NCBI GenBank assembly: GCA_002451055.1
Contig: DKBD01000116.1
Location: 6,139 to 14,804, forward strand
From: Nitrospira sp. UBA6909
GTDB lineage: Bacteria > Nitrospirota > Nitrospiria > Nitrospirales > Nitrospiraceae
DNA length: 8,666 bases
Reading direction: 5' to 3'
Shown here: positions 1-7,900 of the stretch, piece after piece
Position numbering within the stretch: position 1 is the first letter of the stretch
Layout of the letters: each line of letters starts with the position of its first letter
Notes under the pieces: model-generated
What the model was told of the DNA's origin: nothing
Seen by the model: the letters and a program-made list of their open reading frames with translations, nothing else
The model's database searches: none
Program-made: the position numbers and the translations under genes

Positions 1-290
1 CCCAGCCCCGAGGCCAGCATCTTGGTGGTCATGTCTTGGAACAGGTCCAGGTCATAGCTGATGCGCCAGAGCATGAAATCGCAGTCACCCCGAATGCCGA
101 CGGCGGAATAGGGCACCACCAGCACTTTGCCCGTATACTCTTCGACGGCCCGAAGAAACTCTTGCTTGCCCTTCGTCCGCTCATCTTCCGGCAACCGCCG
201 CCAGGCCGGATCCACTTTGTAAAACACAAAATTGACATATTGCCGACGCGGCGGCGTTGCAGCTGCTTGCGAAGAATCTGGATTGGCCAT
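1..290 (-). CDS. Chlorite dismutase-family (Cld/HemQ-like) protein, N-terminal part, truncated by window edge
   Basis: Reading from ATG at 290 down to base 1 gives 96 codons with no stop, so the 3' part lies outside the window. After a short polar N-terminus (MANPDSSQAAATPP) comes QYVNFVFYKVDPAWRRLP, then a helix, then KVLVVPYSAVGIRGDCDFML and a helix ending DMTTKMLASGLG. The strand-helix-strand pattern and the words FVFYKVDPAWRRLP and GIRGDCDFMLWRI match the N-terminal ferredoxin-like half of chlorite dismutase-family proteins. Members bind heme b; some split chlorite to chloride and oxygen, others (HemQ) make heme. The heme-ligating histidine and the catalytic arginine would lie in the missing half, so chlorite activity cannot be judged. 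The start is supported by GGAG at 297-300 (minus strand), 6 nt before ATG. It points away from the defence genes and is probably part of the host backbone. The resemblance to Nitrospira-type sequences is from memory. Confidence 0.82.
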   Translation of the reverse strand, partial: MANPDSSQAAATPPRRQYVNFVFYKVDPAWRRLPEDERTKGKQEFLRAVEEYTGKVLVVPYSAVGIRGDCDFMLWRISYDLDLFQDMTTKMLASGL

Positions 291-319
291 AAGGAACTCC
301 TGTAAATCTAAGAAATATC

Positions 320-341
320 GCCGGGGGCCGCGGCCCCCGGC
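320..341. repeat. 22-bp perfect GC-only palindrome in the leader of the Cld-like gene
   Basis: Bases 320-341 are their own reverse complement and consist only of G and C (centre CCGCGG). As RNA this can fold into a 9-bp GC stem with a CGCG loop. It lies between the candidate promoter and the ribosome binding site of the minus-strand gene, ending 20 nt upstream of the GGAG. It is not followed by a T run on either strand, so a classical intrinsic terminator is not supported. It could be an mRNA leader hairpin, a protein binding site, or the remnant of a terminator for an upstream gene. Confidence 0.6.
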
Positions 342-349
342 AGTGGGGT

Positions 350-378
350 TCTTTAGCACTTCGCTTTCGCCTTGTCAA
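350..378 (-). promoter_or_regulatory. Candidate sigma70-type promoter for the chlorite dismutase-family gene
   Basis: On the minus strand a perfect TTGACA (378-373) is followed by a 17-nt spacer and TAAAGA (355-350), a weak -10. Transcription would start near 343, just before the 22-bp palindrome, giving a leader of about 50 nt. The -35 and spacing are good and the -10 is poor, so this is only a candidate. Confidence 0.4.
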
Positions 379-561
379 CGGGCCGCAACGGCCAGGAGAT
401 GCCGTCGGCGCGCTCCTCACAACCAGCCCATTGAGCGAGATCATGAAAGAACCGGCCCCAGTGGAAGATGAACGCTCAGCCCGTCTTGTCCATGACGGTT
501 CATGCCCCATTCGACAAATTCAGGGTCACGAGCACAGTCGAGGAACGGCACGCGAAGCCTT

Positions 562-606
562 GGGGACTGACACCCTTCCCCGCGTCTGCGCGTGGTGTCT
601 GTCCTC
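562..606. repeat. REP-like imperfect hairpin
   Basis: The arms GGGGACTGACACC (562-574) and GGTGTCTGTCCTC (594-606) pair over 13 positions with one T-T mismatch (568/600) and one G-T pair (563/605). Inside lies a second stem, CGCG (581-584) and CGCG (589-592), around TCTG. A GGGACTGACACC / GGTGTCTGTCC motif recurs, as I recall, in REP-type elements dispersed by REP-associated tyrosine (IS200-like) transposases in many bacteria. No such transposase is in the window, so this would be a non-autonomous copy. Folding is seen directly; the REP label is from recollection. Confidence 0.55.
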
Positions 607-640
607 GTTCGAACCGCGACCAGGCTTGTCGCAGCAACCT

Positions 641-674
641 ATCGGCGAGTGCAGTAAGAGTGCTCGTGAATAAT
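641..674 (+). repeat. Left copy of a diverged 34-bp direct repeat
   Basis: This segment aligns without gaps to 869-902 at 24 of 34 positions, and most differences are transitions. The core is GCAGTAA, then GCTC, GAA and AAT in the same spacing. It ends exactly where the 118-bp higA duplicate begins (675). Its nature is unknown. It may mark the edges of an insertion or be a remnant of an older tandem duplication. Confidence 0.4.
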
Positions 675-792
675 TCCGAGATCGGCAGCCAAGGCGTCGT
701 GTCGGAAATCCTCTCCGGCAAGCGAGACCTGAACGTCCGCCAAATCACCCAACTCGCCGCCCGCTTTGGTGTCTCACCGGCGCTCTTCATGC
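675..792 (+). repeat. 118-bp exact direct repeat, copy 1 (in higA relic)
   Basis: Every base is identical to 1559-1676, at an offset of 884 bp. The identity stops abruptly on both sides: TTCCGAG here against GTCCGAG at the left, and ATGCT against ATGCC at the right. Direct repeats of this size could recombine, deleting or amplifying the 884 bp that include higB and most of higA. Confidence 0.95.
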
Positions 793-854
793 TCGTTCCC
801 AAGAAAGCCAGCACACGCCCCTCAGGTGCCAAGTTAAGCAACGACCCTGCTTCC
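675..854 (+). pseudogene. Relic of a higA antitoxin gene (HTH part and downstream tail, internally deleted)
   Basis: Bases 675-792 are identical over 118 bp to 1559-1676 of the intact higA, covering its residues 98-136 (SEIGSQGVVSEILSGKRD onward, the second half of the XRE helix-turn-helix). Bases 793-820 match 1677-1704 at 24 of 28. Homology then jumps: 818-854 match 1845-1881 at about 31 of 37, so about 143 bp, including the higA stop codon and its hairpin, are missing here. The N-terminal 97 codons of higA are absent. A short product could in principle start at GTG 660 or 666, since the frame stays open to 1130, but no good ribosome binding site is seen and I treat it as a non-functional fragment. 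Confidence 0.75.
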
Positions 855-868
855 CTGATCAGTGGCGT

Positions 869-902
869 ATTGGCAGATGCAGTAAAAACGCTCCCGAACA
901 AT
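869..902 (+). repeat. Right copy of a diverged 34-bp direct repeat
   Basis: This is the partner of 641-674, on the far side of the higA relic. In the reading frame of the relic both copies give similar peptides (ASAVRVLVNN and LADAVKTLPNN). That could mean both derive from a coding sequence, though I do not recognise it. Confidence 0.4.
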
Positions 903-942
903 GTGCTCCGCACGGGGCAGGCCGACACTCCTCACCTCACCC

Positions 943-971
943 TTGACGGACATCTCACTATGAGATATCTT
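943..971 (+). promoter_or_regulatory. Promoter of the higBA operon
   Basis: TTGACG (943-948) is separated by 17 nt from TATCTT (966-971). These match the sigma70 consensus at 5 of 6 and 4 of 6 positions. The predicted transcription start falls at about 977-979, at the GTG start codon of higB, so the transcript would be leaderless or nearly so unless another promoter lies further upstream. Confidence 0.6.
952..966. promoter_or_regulatory. Candidate HigA operator
   Basis: ATCTCA-CTA-TGAGAT is a perfect 6-bp inverted repeat with a 3-bp spacer. It lies within the spacer between the -35 and -10 boxes and touches the -10. HigA antitoxins, alone or in complex with HigB, usually repress their own promoter by binding such dyads with the helix-turn-helix domain. 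Binding here would block RNA polymerase directly. The assignment to HigA is inference. Confidence 0.55.
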
Positions 972-976
972 TACCT

Positions 977-1264
977 GTGCATATTATCACGCGGAAACGC
1001 ATCAACGACTTCGCGCAAGCCCATCCGGACGCGCGAGTTTCGCTACAACACTGGTTCACGATTGTGCGTAAGACCGACTATGCGTCCTTCGCCGACCTGC
1101 GAAAAACATTCCCTTCGGCTGATCAAGTAGATCGGTTTACGGTCTTCAACATCGGGGGAAACAAATTCAGGCTGATCGCAGCCATTCATTATAATCGGAA
1201 GAAGCTGTACATCCGGCATATCCTGACACACGCAGAATACGACCGGAACACGTGGAGGACTTGA
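977..1264 (+). CDS. higB: HigB-family toxin (type II toxin-antitoxin, mRNA interferase)
   Basis: This is a 95-residue protein, normal for the family, starting MHIITRKRINDFAQAHPDA and containing TVFNIGGNKFRLIAAIHYN and LYIRHILTHAEYDRNTW. These words are hallmarks of the HigB_toxin family (RelE/HigB superfold), which cuts mRNA on the ribosome and stops translation until neutralised by the antitoxin. The conserved basic and aromatic residues (K, R, H, Y near RLIAAIHYNRKKLYIRHILTHAEYD) are present, so it looks intact. The start is GTG at 977. No upstream ATG is in frame before a stop, and family members usually begin M-H-x-I. There is no clear Shine-Dalgarno, in keeping with a leaderless transcript from the promoter at 943-971. 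The toxin gene precedes the antitoxin, the usual order for hig loci. The TGA stop lies 3 nt before higA ATG, so the two are co-transcribed and probably translationally linked. Confidence 0.9.
   Translation: MHIITRKRINDFAQAHPDARVSLQHWFTIVRKTDYASFADLRKTFPSADQVDRFTVFNIGGNKFRLIAAIHYNRKKLYIRHILTHAEYDRNTWRT
1254..1258 (+). promoter_or_regulatory. Ribosome binding site of higA
   Basis: GGAGG lies 9 nt before ATG 1268, inside the last codons of higB. It is a strong site, unlike the absent site of higB. This would favour antitoxin over toxin synthesis, as expected for such operons. Confidence 0.75.
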
Positions 1265-1267
1265 TCC

Positions 1268-1738
1268 ATGCTCGCCAAATACATTCAGAATGCCAATACC
1301 GACTACCGCCGCATTCGGCAGCGGATTCCACTCGGTCCGTTACGGACGGAAACCGACTATAACCGCGCCGTGACCGTCCTCGATGAAATCGTGGATGAAA
1401 TCGGTCAGCAAGAAACCCATCCCCTGGCCGACCTTGCTGAAACCTTGGGCCTCTGTATCGAAGCGTATGAGAACGTCCACGTTCCCTTCTCCGACTCATC
1501 TGCCTCCGAAATCCTCCGCACATTGATGGAAGAGCATGCGCTCAAGCAATCGGATTTGTCCGAGATCGGCAGCCAAGGCGTCGTGTCGGAAATCCTCTCC
1601 GGCAAGCGAGACCTGAACGTCCGCCAAATCACCCAACTCGCCGCCCGCTTTGGTGTCTCACCGGCGCTCTTCATGCCCATTCCCAAGAAACCCAGCAAAC
1701 GCCCTTCGTCTCGCAGGCGCATAGCTAATCGGCGGTAA
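1268..1738 (+). CDS. higA: HigA-family antitoxin with C-terminal XRE helix-turn-helix
   Basis: This is a 156-residue protein. Residues 1-80 form an acidic helical part (YNRAVTVLDEIVDEIGQQ, HPLADLAETLGLCIEAYE), typical of COG5499-type HigA antitoxins, where the N-terminal region binds the toxin. Residues about 82-137 are the HTH: SEILRTLMEEHALKQSDLSE, then IGSQGVVSEILSGKRDLNVR with the recognition helix, then QITQLAARFGVSPALFM. The tail (residues 138-156, KKPSKRPSSRRRIANRR) is very basic and probably disordered. It neutralises HigB and should repress the operon through the dyad at 952-966. It is co-transcribed with higB after a 3-nt gap, and ATG 1268 has a strong GGAGG. Codons 98-136 are duplicated exactly at 675-792, and the stop codon sits in the loop of a hairpin. 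The gene appears complete. Confidence 0.9.
   Translation: MLAKYIQNANTDYRRIRQRIPLGPLRTETDYNRAVTVLDEIVDEIGQQETHPLADLAETLGLCIEAYENVHVPFSDSSASEILRTLMEEHALKQSDLSEIGSQGVVSEILSGKRDLNVRQITQLAARFGVSPALFMPIPKKPSKRPSSRRRIANRR
1559..1676 (+). repeat. 118-bp exact direct repeat, copy 2 (inside higA)
   Basis: This copy is identical to 675-792 and encodes HigA residues 98-136, the DNA-contacting half of the helix-turn-helix. Because this copy lies in an intact gene, it is the more likely source. Gene conversion in either direction is possible. Confidence 0.95.
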
Positions 1739-1748
1739 TCCGCTGATT
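1727..1748 (+). other. Hairpin enclosing the higA stop codon
   Basis: AATCGGCGG (1727-1735) pairs with CCGCTGATT (1740-1748) over 9 bp including one G-T pair. The 4-nt loop TAAT contains the TAA stop of higA (1736-1738). No T run follows, so it is not a classical intrinsic terminator. It may slow RNA decay from the 3' end or cause partial termination. The whole element is missing from the higA relic. Confidence 0.55.
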
Positions 1749-1844
1749 CAAGTCCTGGCCGCAACCGGACATCGGGCGGAACTCCGGGTCAAAAAGGCCG
1801 CAGCCTAATCCGATCCAAGCACCAATGTAATTGAGCAAACAGCA

Positions 1845-1881
1845 CCCCTCAGCCGCCAAGTCAAGCAACGACCTGGCTTTC
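1845..1881 (+). repeat. Downstream block shared with the higA relic
   Basis: This block matches 818-854 at about 31 of 37 positions, with shared words CCCCTCAG, GCCAAGT and AAGCAACGACC. It shows that the original duplication extended past the end of higA and that the relic later lost the piece in between. It lies in the intergenic DNA between higA and the giant gene; its own function is unknown. Confidence 0.65.
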
Positions 1882-1922
1882 CAGTCTCTTTTGCATCGTG
1901 GAAAGACTTCCCTCATATGGTA

Positions 1923-1951
1923 TTGATTTCACTACACGCTCAGGGTACGAA
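1923..1951 (+). promoter_or_regulatory. Weak candidate promoter for the STAND nuclease gene
   Basis: TTGATT (1923-1928), a 17-nt spacer and TACGAA (1946-1951) form a weak sigma70-like pair. An initiation near 1958 would give a leader of about 26 nt that includes the AGGA. An alternative is TTGCAT at 1891 with TATGGT at 1916, at a poor 19-nt spacing. Read-through from higBA is also possible, since no strong terminator lies between. Confidence 0.3.
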
Positions 1952-1959
1952 TTGATACG

Positions 1960-1971
1960 CTTCATGAATCA
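1960..1971 (+). repeat. 12-bp direct repeat before the STAND gene
   Basis: CTTCATGAATCA occurs here, 12 nt before the GTG start, and again at 8443-8454, within the last codons of the same gene. It contains the palindrome TTCATGAA. The two copies bracket almost exactly the coding region, but a 12-bp match can arise by chance in a window of this size. Confidence 0.45.
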
Positions 1972-1986
1972 GGAAACATTCACGTG
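1971..1986 (+). promoter_or_regulatory. Ribosome binding site and GTG start of the STAND nuclease gene
   Basis: AGGA (1971-1974) is followed by 9 nt and GTG (1984-1986). Upstream in this frame there is no ATG, GTG or TTG before the TGA at 1924, and the next ATG is codon 35, inside the nuclease domain, so GTG 1984 is the only sensible start. Confidence 0.65.
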
Positions 1987-4900
1987 AAAAATAAGAATCG
2001 GAGGCCAACAGACAAGACACGAGCTTCCCGTGACGGCCATGAGTTTCATGAGGCGTGGGCTGCAAGGAAGGCACTTCAGCTCGTCATGCCGACCGATGGG
2101 TTTGTGGGAATTGCTGTCGAAGGGCTCGCGCCCGCTGACCAGGCAAGCGCTTCTGCGGAAACGGTCGAGATCGCCGACCTTGTCCTGTATTACGGAAGGC
2201 ACCCGACATTTGACGGAGCGCGCTCAGTCATCATTGTCCAGGTCAAATACTCGAAAAGCTCACAGAGTGTTTCATACCGTGCGAGTGATGCCAAGAAGAC
2301 GATTCGCAAGTTCGCGGCAGCATTCAAGAGTCACAAGAAACAGCATGCGGCGAAAGATGTTGAAAGGAAGCTCGCCTTTGAGTTGATAACGAACAGGCCC
2401 ATATACCGTGAATTTGCCAAAGCAGTAGATGGTCTGGCGTCTGGAATCCCGTTGAAAGGGGATGCAAAGAAGCAAGCCACTCAGTTCACATCCGCGTGTG
2501 GGTTCAAGGGCAAGGAACTCGCTCAGTTTGCACAGAAGGTTAGGATAACCGGCCTGGCTGGGAGCTTAAGACAGAATAAGCAACGCCTGTCCCGCGTCCT
2601 CGCTGATTGGTCGGCTGCTCCAGACGCTACGGCGCGGGCCAGGCTCGGGAATATGAGACTATTGCTCCGGGATAAGGCTGGCTTAGCGGGTGAAAAACAA
2701 AATGTCGTGACGCGGACTGACGTTCTCGACGCTCTGGAACTGCAAAGCCCTGAAGACCTCTTCCCTTGCCCTGCCAGCTTTCCGGAAGTCGGCAAGGTTG
2801 TCGAGCGAGAACAGCTAGCAGCGGTCGTCAGCAGAATCCCCAAACTGGACAAGCCGCTCCTGATTCATGCGGATGGCGGCGTTGGGAAAACGGTTTTCCT
2901 TCAAAGTCTCGCAACGTTTCTACGCGAGACTCACGAAACCGTTCTGTTCGATTGCTTTGGTGGCGGCGCTTACCGAGCAGAGGATGATGCGCGGCATCTC
3001 CCGAAGCGCGGCCTGATCCACATCACCAACAACCTTGCGTGCGATGGTCTTTGCGATCCACTCCTGCCAATCAATGAGAACGTGGAAGATCTCGTCAAAG
3101 CTTTCCGAGCTAGGCTCGCTCAAGCTGTTGCCACTCTACAAAGAGGATCCCGCGGAAAACAGCTCCTGCTGTTCATCGATGCCATAGACAACGCCGCAGA
3201 ACATGCAAAAGACAAGGGTCAATTGGCTTTTCCGAGACTTTTGCTCGAAAGCTTCCACCATAAGGGCCCCATTGCCGGGGTTCAGCTTATCGTAAGTTGC
3301 CGTACATACCGACGCGATATCTCTAGAGGTGACATTCCGTGTGAAGAGTTTGAGCTGAAACCATTCAGCCCTACAGAAGCAGAGAATTATCTTCGAGACC
3401 GCATCCCAAAGGTAACCAACACACAAATACAGGTCGCGTATTCCCGCTCCGGAGGAAATCCTCGGATACTCGAACACCTTGCACTCAGCGACAGGGGCCT
3501 GCTTGACCCGTCGGAAATCAACAACGTAATAAAACTGGACGATCTCTTAAAGGAGCGCATTCAGAAGGCTTTAGGTGAAGCCCTGAAGCGAGGCTACAAG
3601 GAGCCTGACATCAACGCGTTCCTCGCTGGTCTGTCGGTCTTACCGCCGCCTGTTCCTCTCGACGAGTACGCAGACGCGCATGGAATGGACCTTAGCGCCG
3701 TAAAAAGCTTCGCGGTGGACCTGGCACCTCTGTTGGAACAGACAAGACATGGATTGATGTTCCGCGATGAACCCACCGAAACGCTCGTACGTGAGGTTTA
3801 TGCTGCCAAAGCAGACACACTTCGCGACCTCGCCGAGAACCTCTTCAAGAAGCAAGGAACATCGGTATATGCGGCGAGCGCGCTCCCTGGTCTCCTTCAG
3901 AAGCTCGATGACGGGAACCGGCTGTTCGATCTGGCATTCGATGAACGGTTTCCAGCTGTCATCACGAGCACCGTCGGCAAGCAGAACATACGCTATGCAA
4001 GATTGAAAGCTGCCGTTCTTCATGCGACGCAAAAGGAGGATTTCGACCACCTTGTTCACTTGCTGGTGGAGCTATCGACCCTCGCAGCCGTCAACGAACG
4101 TGGCACGGATTATGTGTTAGACAATCCCGATCTGGTTATCACATCTCATGATGCCGGCGCGACCAGACGGCTTTTCGAGACACGTACGCTGTGGCCCGGA
4201 ACACGCCATGCAAGACTGACGATTGCTAGCGTCTTATCAGGCGACTTAAGCGACGCATCCAGGCACGCCGTAAGCGCCGATGAATGGATTGAACACTATA
4301 GTGGGAAGGACGATGAATACCGCAGGGAGAGAGGAGGGCCTGAACGGCTCGACATCGCGTCGATTCCACTATTCCTTGTCGCCCAAGACCGAGGGCGCGA
4401 TGCCGCCGGATTCATGAAGGGATGGAAGGACTGGTACGCATATGAAGTTTCGGAGCATGTTTTCATATTACTTCGCCAAGCGGAAGCAATGGAAACCGTC
4501 CCGGCAGCCAACATCCGTCGCTTCCTGGATTCGCTGAAATCGCAGCCGGGCGTTCTTGCGGCCGCGCTCTCCTTTCTAGAACTCGACAATGCTGCTCGCC
4601 GCGGCCTCATTGGAGAGCTAGCTCAGATTTGCGAAGCAAAGAAGCCCATTGAAAGGAATCAGGACTTTAGGCGCGAAAGAAGTTGTCTCATTGAGGATGG
4701 CCTCCTAAAAGCGGCCGCCCTCGCCGTAGCAATGAGAATGCATAAGGAGGCATTAGCAGTCGCAACCTCTATCCCGCACCAAACACCGAACCTTTGGTCC
4801 TTCAGGGATCGGTTTTCCAGTGAGGATATCGGTCATTTCATCACCTACACAGTTGTTGGCCTTGCGGCTGAACAACGCCCTGTTACTGAACAAACGGTTC

Positions 4901-7900
4901 TTCCACAAGAACTGAAAGCGATTGGTGCGCGAGTACTTGATGGCACGAATGGTGAGGCCTTCAGGAAGGCTCTCAAGACTGAGTTACAGAAACACTTCGA
5001 GTCACCAGAGGGCTTGCCAGCCGAAAAGCGACGGATGAATTATGAGACAAAGCGTGAGGCAGAGCTCTTTGTAGATGAGCGGCATGCACTGTTAGTCGAG
5101 ATGTCTCGAGCCTACTGGAAGATGCTTACCTCTAGTGCAGGAAGTGGCGACAAGCCGTTTCTTGAACTGGTTGAAACCTGGAAAAAGCTCCGAGTTCAGC
5201 CGGAGCACCATTCAGACTATGGTTCGACGAACCTGTTCTTTGATCGGTTGGGTCGTCAGTTCCTCCTCTTTTCACTCTGGGTGCGCAATGACCTCAAGCC
5301 CTCTTCCGTTGAGGCATTTGTAATTACAGTTAGTGAAGACCGGATAGCGCCGCCTTCTGAGCTTATCCAGATCATAGCAATTCTCTCGAAGAGGGCGGAC
5401 CTTCAGGAACTGGCTGGGCAGATAGCCATAAAGGCCAAGACGCTGATCGAGCTCGAGGATGAAGTCAGCCACCGGGCTTCTCTCTTTGCAAAGTTGTCGA
5501 GAGCGATCATGTCAGCCAGCCTGGAAGAAACGGCGTCTTACTTCCGCGCTGGCCTTGAGCAAATGGACTCCATTGGCTCAGGCGACTACCAGTTTACCAA
5601 TGAACTTCTACTCTATGCAGCGGAGCTACGGGGCACGGAACTTGAGGAGAGGGACTTCCATACTCTCTCCAATATCTGCGAACTCAATATGCCGTCCGAA
5701 GAAGAAAAGTTCCCTTGGCTAGCATATGCGAGAGGATTGGCCAGGATCTCCGGATGCAGAACGCTTGCAAAACTCGGGCGATGGCATGACCGCAACAAGG
5801 TATCATTTAATTTCACCTTGTTGCCTTACCTCGCAGCCCTCATCGAACAGGACAAGATTGATCCCGCCATTGCCTTGGGACTACTTCGCGTATCGGACCC
5901 TGCAGAGCTGCACATTTGTGGCACAGCGCAACTTGCGGAAATTATCGCCAACAAGCGGTATCCGAATTCGAAGGAGTTATTGGCCGAGCTGATTGCGCAG
6001 TTTGAGCAGAATCACTCCACCGTGTTTATGCCTAGCACTCTTGCGACGCTCCACAAAATTGCCGAGCGAGAATTTGGCGAGGACTCTGAGCAAACTGCCT
6101 GCCTCGCACTCGCCGCAACGAAGTTCGAAAAGCTGCGTGACGAGGAGAACGAGAACCGAAACTACCACGGCCCGCAAGATCCCAGGCTTACAGAAAGGCT
6201 CAACGATCAGCAGGAGGAGAACCGGCGCGCCCTGAAGAAGCTTGAGGATGACACGGATCCGACCGACGAAGCGTCCATGTCTCGGGCCATCGAGGCACTC
6301 AGTAGTATGCAGCACATTTATGACTTGAAGGGCGGATTTTTTGAGAGTCTTCGGGAAAAGGTCAAATACGGTGAAAGGTCGAAATACATTCAGATGATCG
6401 CGCGGCTTGAGACTCTAGACATCTACACGAAACTGCGCGAGTTGAAGGAGTGCAAGGAGAAATGGAGCCCTTCTTCAGCGGCCCTGGAAAAGGTGTTTCA
6501 GGATATTGGAGTGCCCCTTATCCAAATCCATGCAGACGACTTTGTGCTCCATGACTATCTCTCCGGCTCTAACTTAAAGGAGATTGCCAAACTCTCTGGC
6601 ATTTCGATGCCGGTACTGGGGCTCGAACTGATCGTGATATTTGCCGCGCCGGACTCGCACCTGCCTGCATCCATCTGGATGGGTCTTGCGGCAGTCATCT
6701 GCGAGAAGACTAAGCAGGTCGAGGGGCAAATCGCGCTCAAGCGATTGCTGAACAGCAGCTCTGCAAAGCTAGCATCAACAGTACTAGACGGTGTGTGGAA
6801 AGATGGTCTCTACCCGAAAAGCGGAGAAACGGACATTGCGGCAGGCCTCGTATGGTTTATGCTCGGCTCACCTTCTGCGGCCAATCGTTGGAGAGCCTCG
6901 CATAGTATCCGTTGCTTTGCTCGGTTTGGAAAGTGGGAAATAATTGACGCAATCATCGGGAGGTTTCCATCCACCGACGCTCATCCGTATCAAGCGCCGG
7001 AACTTCCCTTCTACTATCTACACGCGCGGCTTTGGCTGTTGATTGCGATTGCAAGAGTGGCGATAGATCACCCTAAGGATGTGGCCAAGTATGTCGATCT
7101 TCTGAAGTCCATCGCGTTAGACAAGAGTCTGTTGCATGTCCTATTACGCCACTTCGCAGCGAAGGCTCTCCTCATCTGCGCAAGCAGCAGCTGTAATGTC
7201 TTGTCGGAGGCAGAGCTTAAAGCGCTGAAGTCAGTCAACGAGTCGCCTTTCCCAAGGAAAAAGTCGAAAGAATACCCGAGCGATTCTTTTTACCAGGGTC
7301 GTCCGGACTCGAGGCCTGAGCCAGAGCTGGACTTCCACCTGGACTATGACTTCGACAAGACGTATGTCACGAGAGTCAGTCACATGTTTAATAGATCAAG
7401 GTGGGAAACGAAAGATGCCATGACCGCATGGGTGCGGAAGCATGACCAGCAGATAACGAGCATGCACGAGAGCGGTGGGAGATACATCAGCCACCGAAAC
7501 CATATGATAGGAATGACTAACCGGTATCACGTATATGGGCAACAACTTGGGTGGCATGCACTTTATTGCGTAGCTGGTGATCTCTTTGCTAAGTATCCGG
7601 TGGTTCAACATCGATACGAGCACGATGATCCGTGGCAGGAATGGCTGAGGCATGAATTGCTCACGAGGACGGATGGGCTATGGCTCGCAGACGGAGTTGA
7701 TAGGCCTCCTGTGGACGCCCAAGTAAACCTCTATGAGAAGGGGGAGAAAGGGCGTGTGCTTACTGGCGACAAGGCAAAACTTCTCAATCTACTGAAAATC
7801 GGGCAGTCGATAGAGAATGAATTGGTTGTGGCTGGTGACTGGCGCTCGGCTGATGGTATTGGAATTCATATTACTTCGGCTCTCGTTGCTCCACAACATG

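Larger units (their letters stand above)
291..976. other. Gene-poor stretch with repeats and a higA relic
   Basis: No convincing intact gene is seen between the start of the Cld-like gene and higB. From left to right it holds the Cld leader with palindrome and promoter, a small hairpin GGCCG-CAA-CGGCC (381-393), a 5-bp inverted repeat CATGA-CGGT-TCATG (491-504), a REP-like hairpin (562-606), diverged direct repeats (641-674 and 869-902) and the higA fragment (675-854). A plus-strand frame stays open from 468 to 1130, but it mixes the relic with unrelated sequence and runs into higB in another frame, so I do not call it a gene. Bases 394-560 show nothing I can name. Confidence 0.6.

Noticed and set aside
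381..393. Small hairpin GGCCG-CAA-CGGCC next to the TTGACA box
   Set aside because: A 5-bp stem is common in GC-rich DNA; no supporting repeat or T run.
468..1130. Long open plus-strand frame containing the higA HTH fragment
   Set aside because: It is unrelated sequence upstream, the higA relic in the middle, and a shifted frame across higB at the end. It has no good start site, and the deletion that removed the higA stop explains why it stays open.
1740..1775. tRNA-like 3' end (GATTCAAGTCC) as a possible attachment site
   Set aside because: The T-loop-like word is present but the flanking 5-nt stems do not pair and no acceptor stem or CCA end can be built.
1964..1987. Seven-codon upstream reading frame (MNQETFT) whose TGA overlaps the GTG of the STAND gene
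   Set aside because: The overlap would allow translational coupling, but the ATG has no Shine-Dalgarno of its own and so short a frame is likely to be chance.
3640..4059. Minus-strand frames inside the STAND gene, the longest at 3640-4059
   Set aside because: Shadows of a continuous, motif-rich plus-strand gene; their translations are low-complexity and match no family I recognise.
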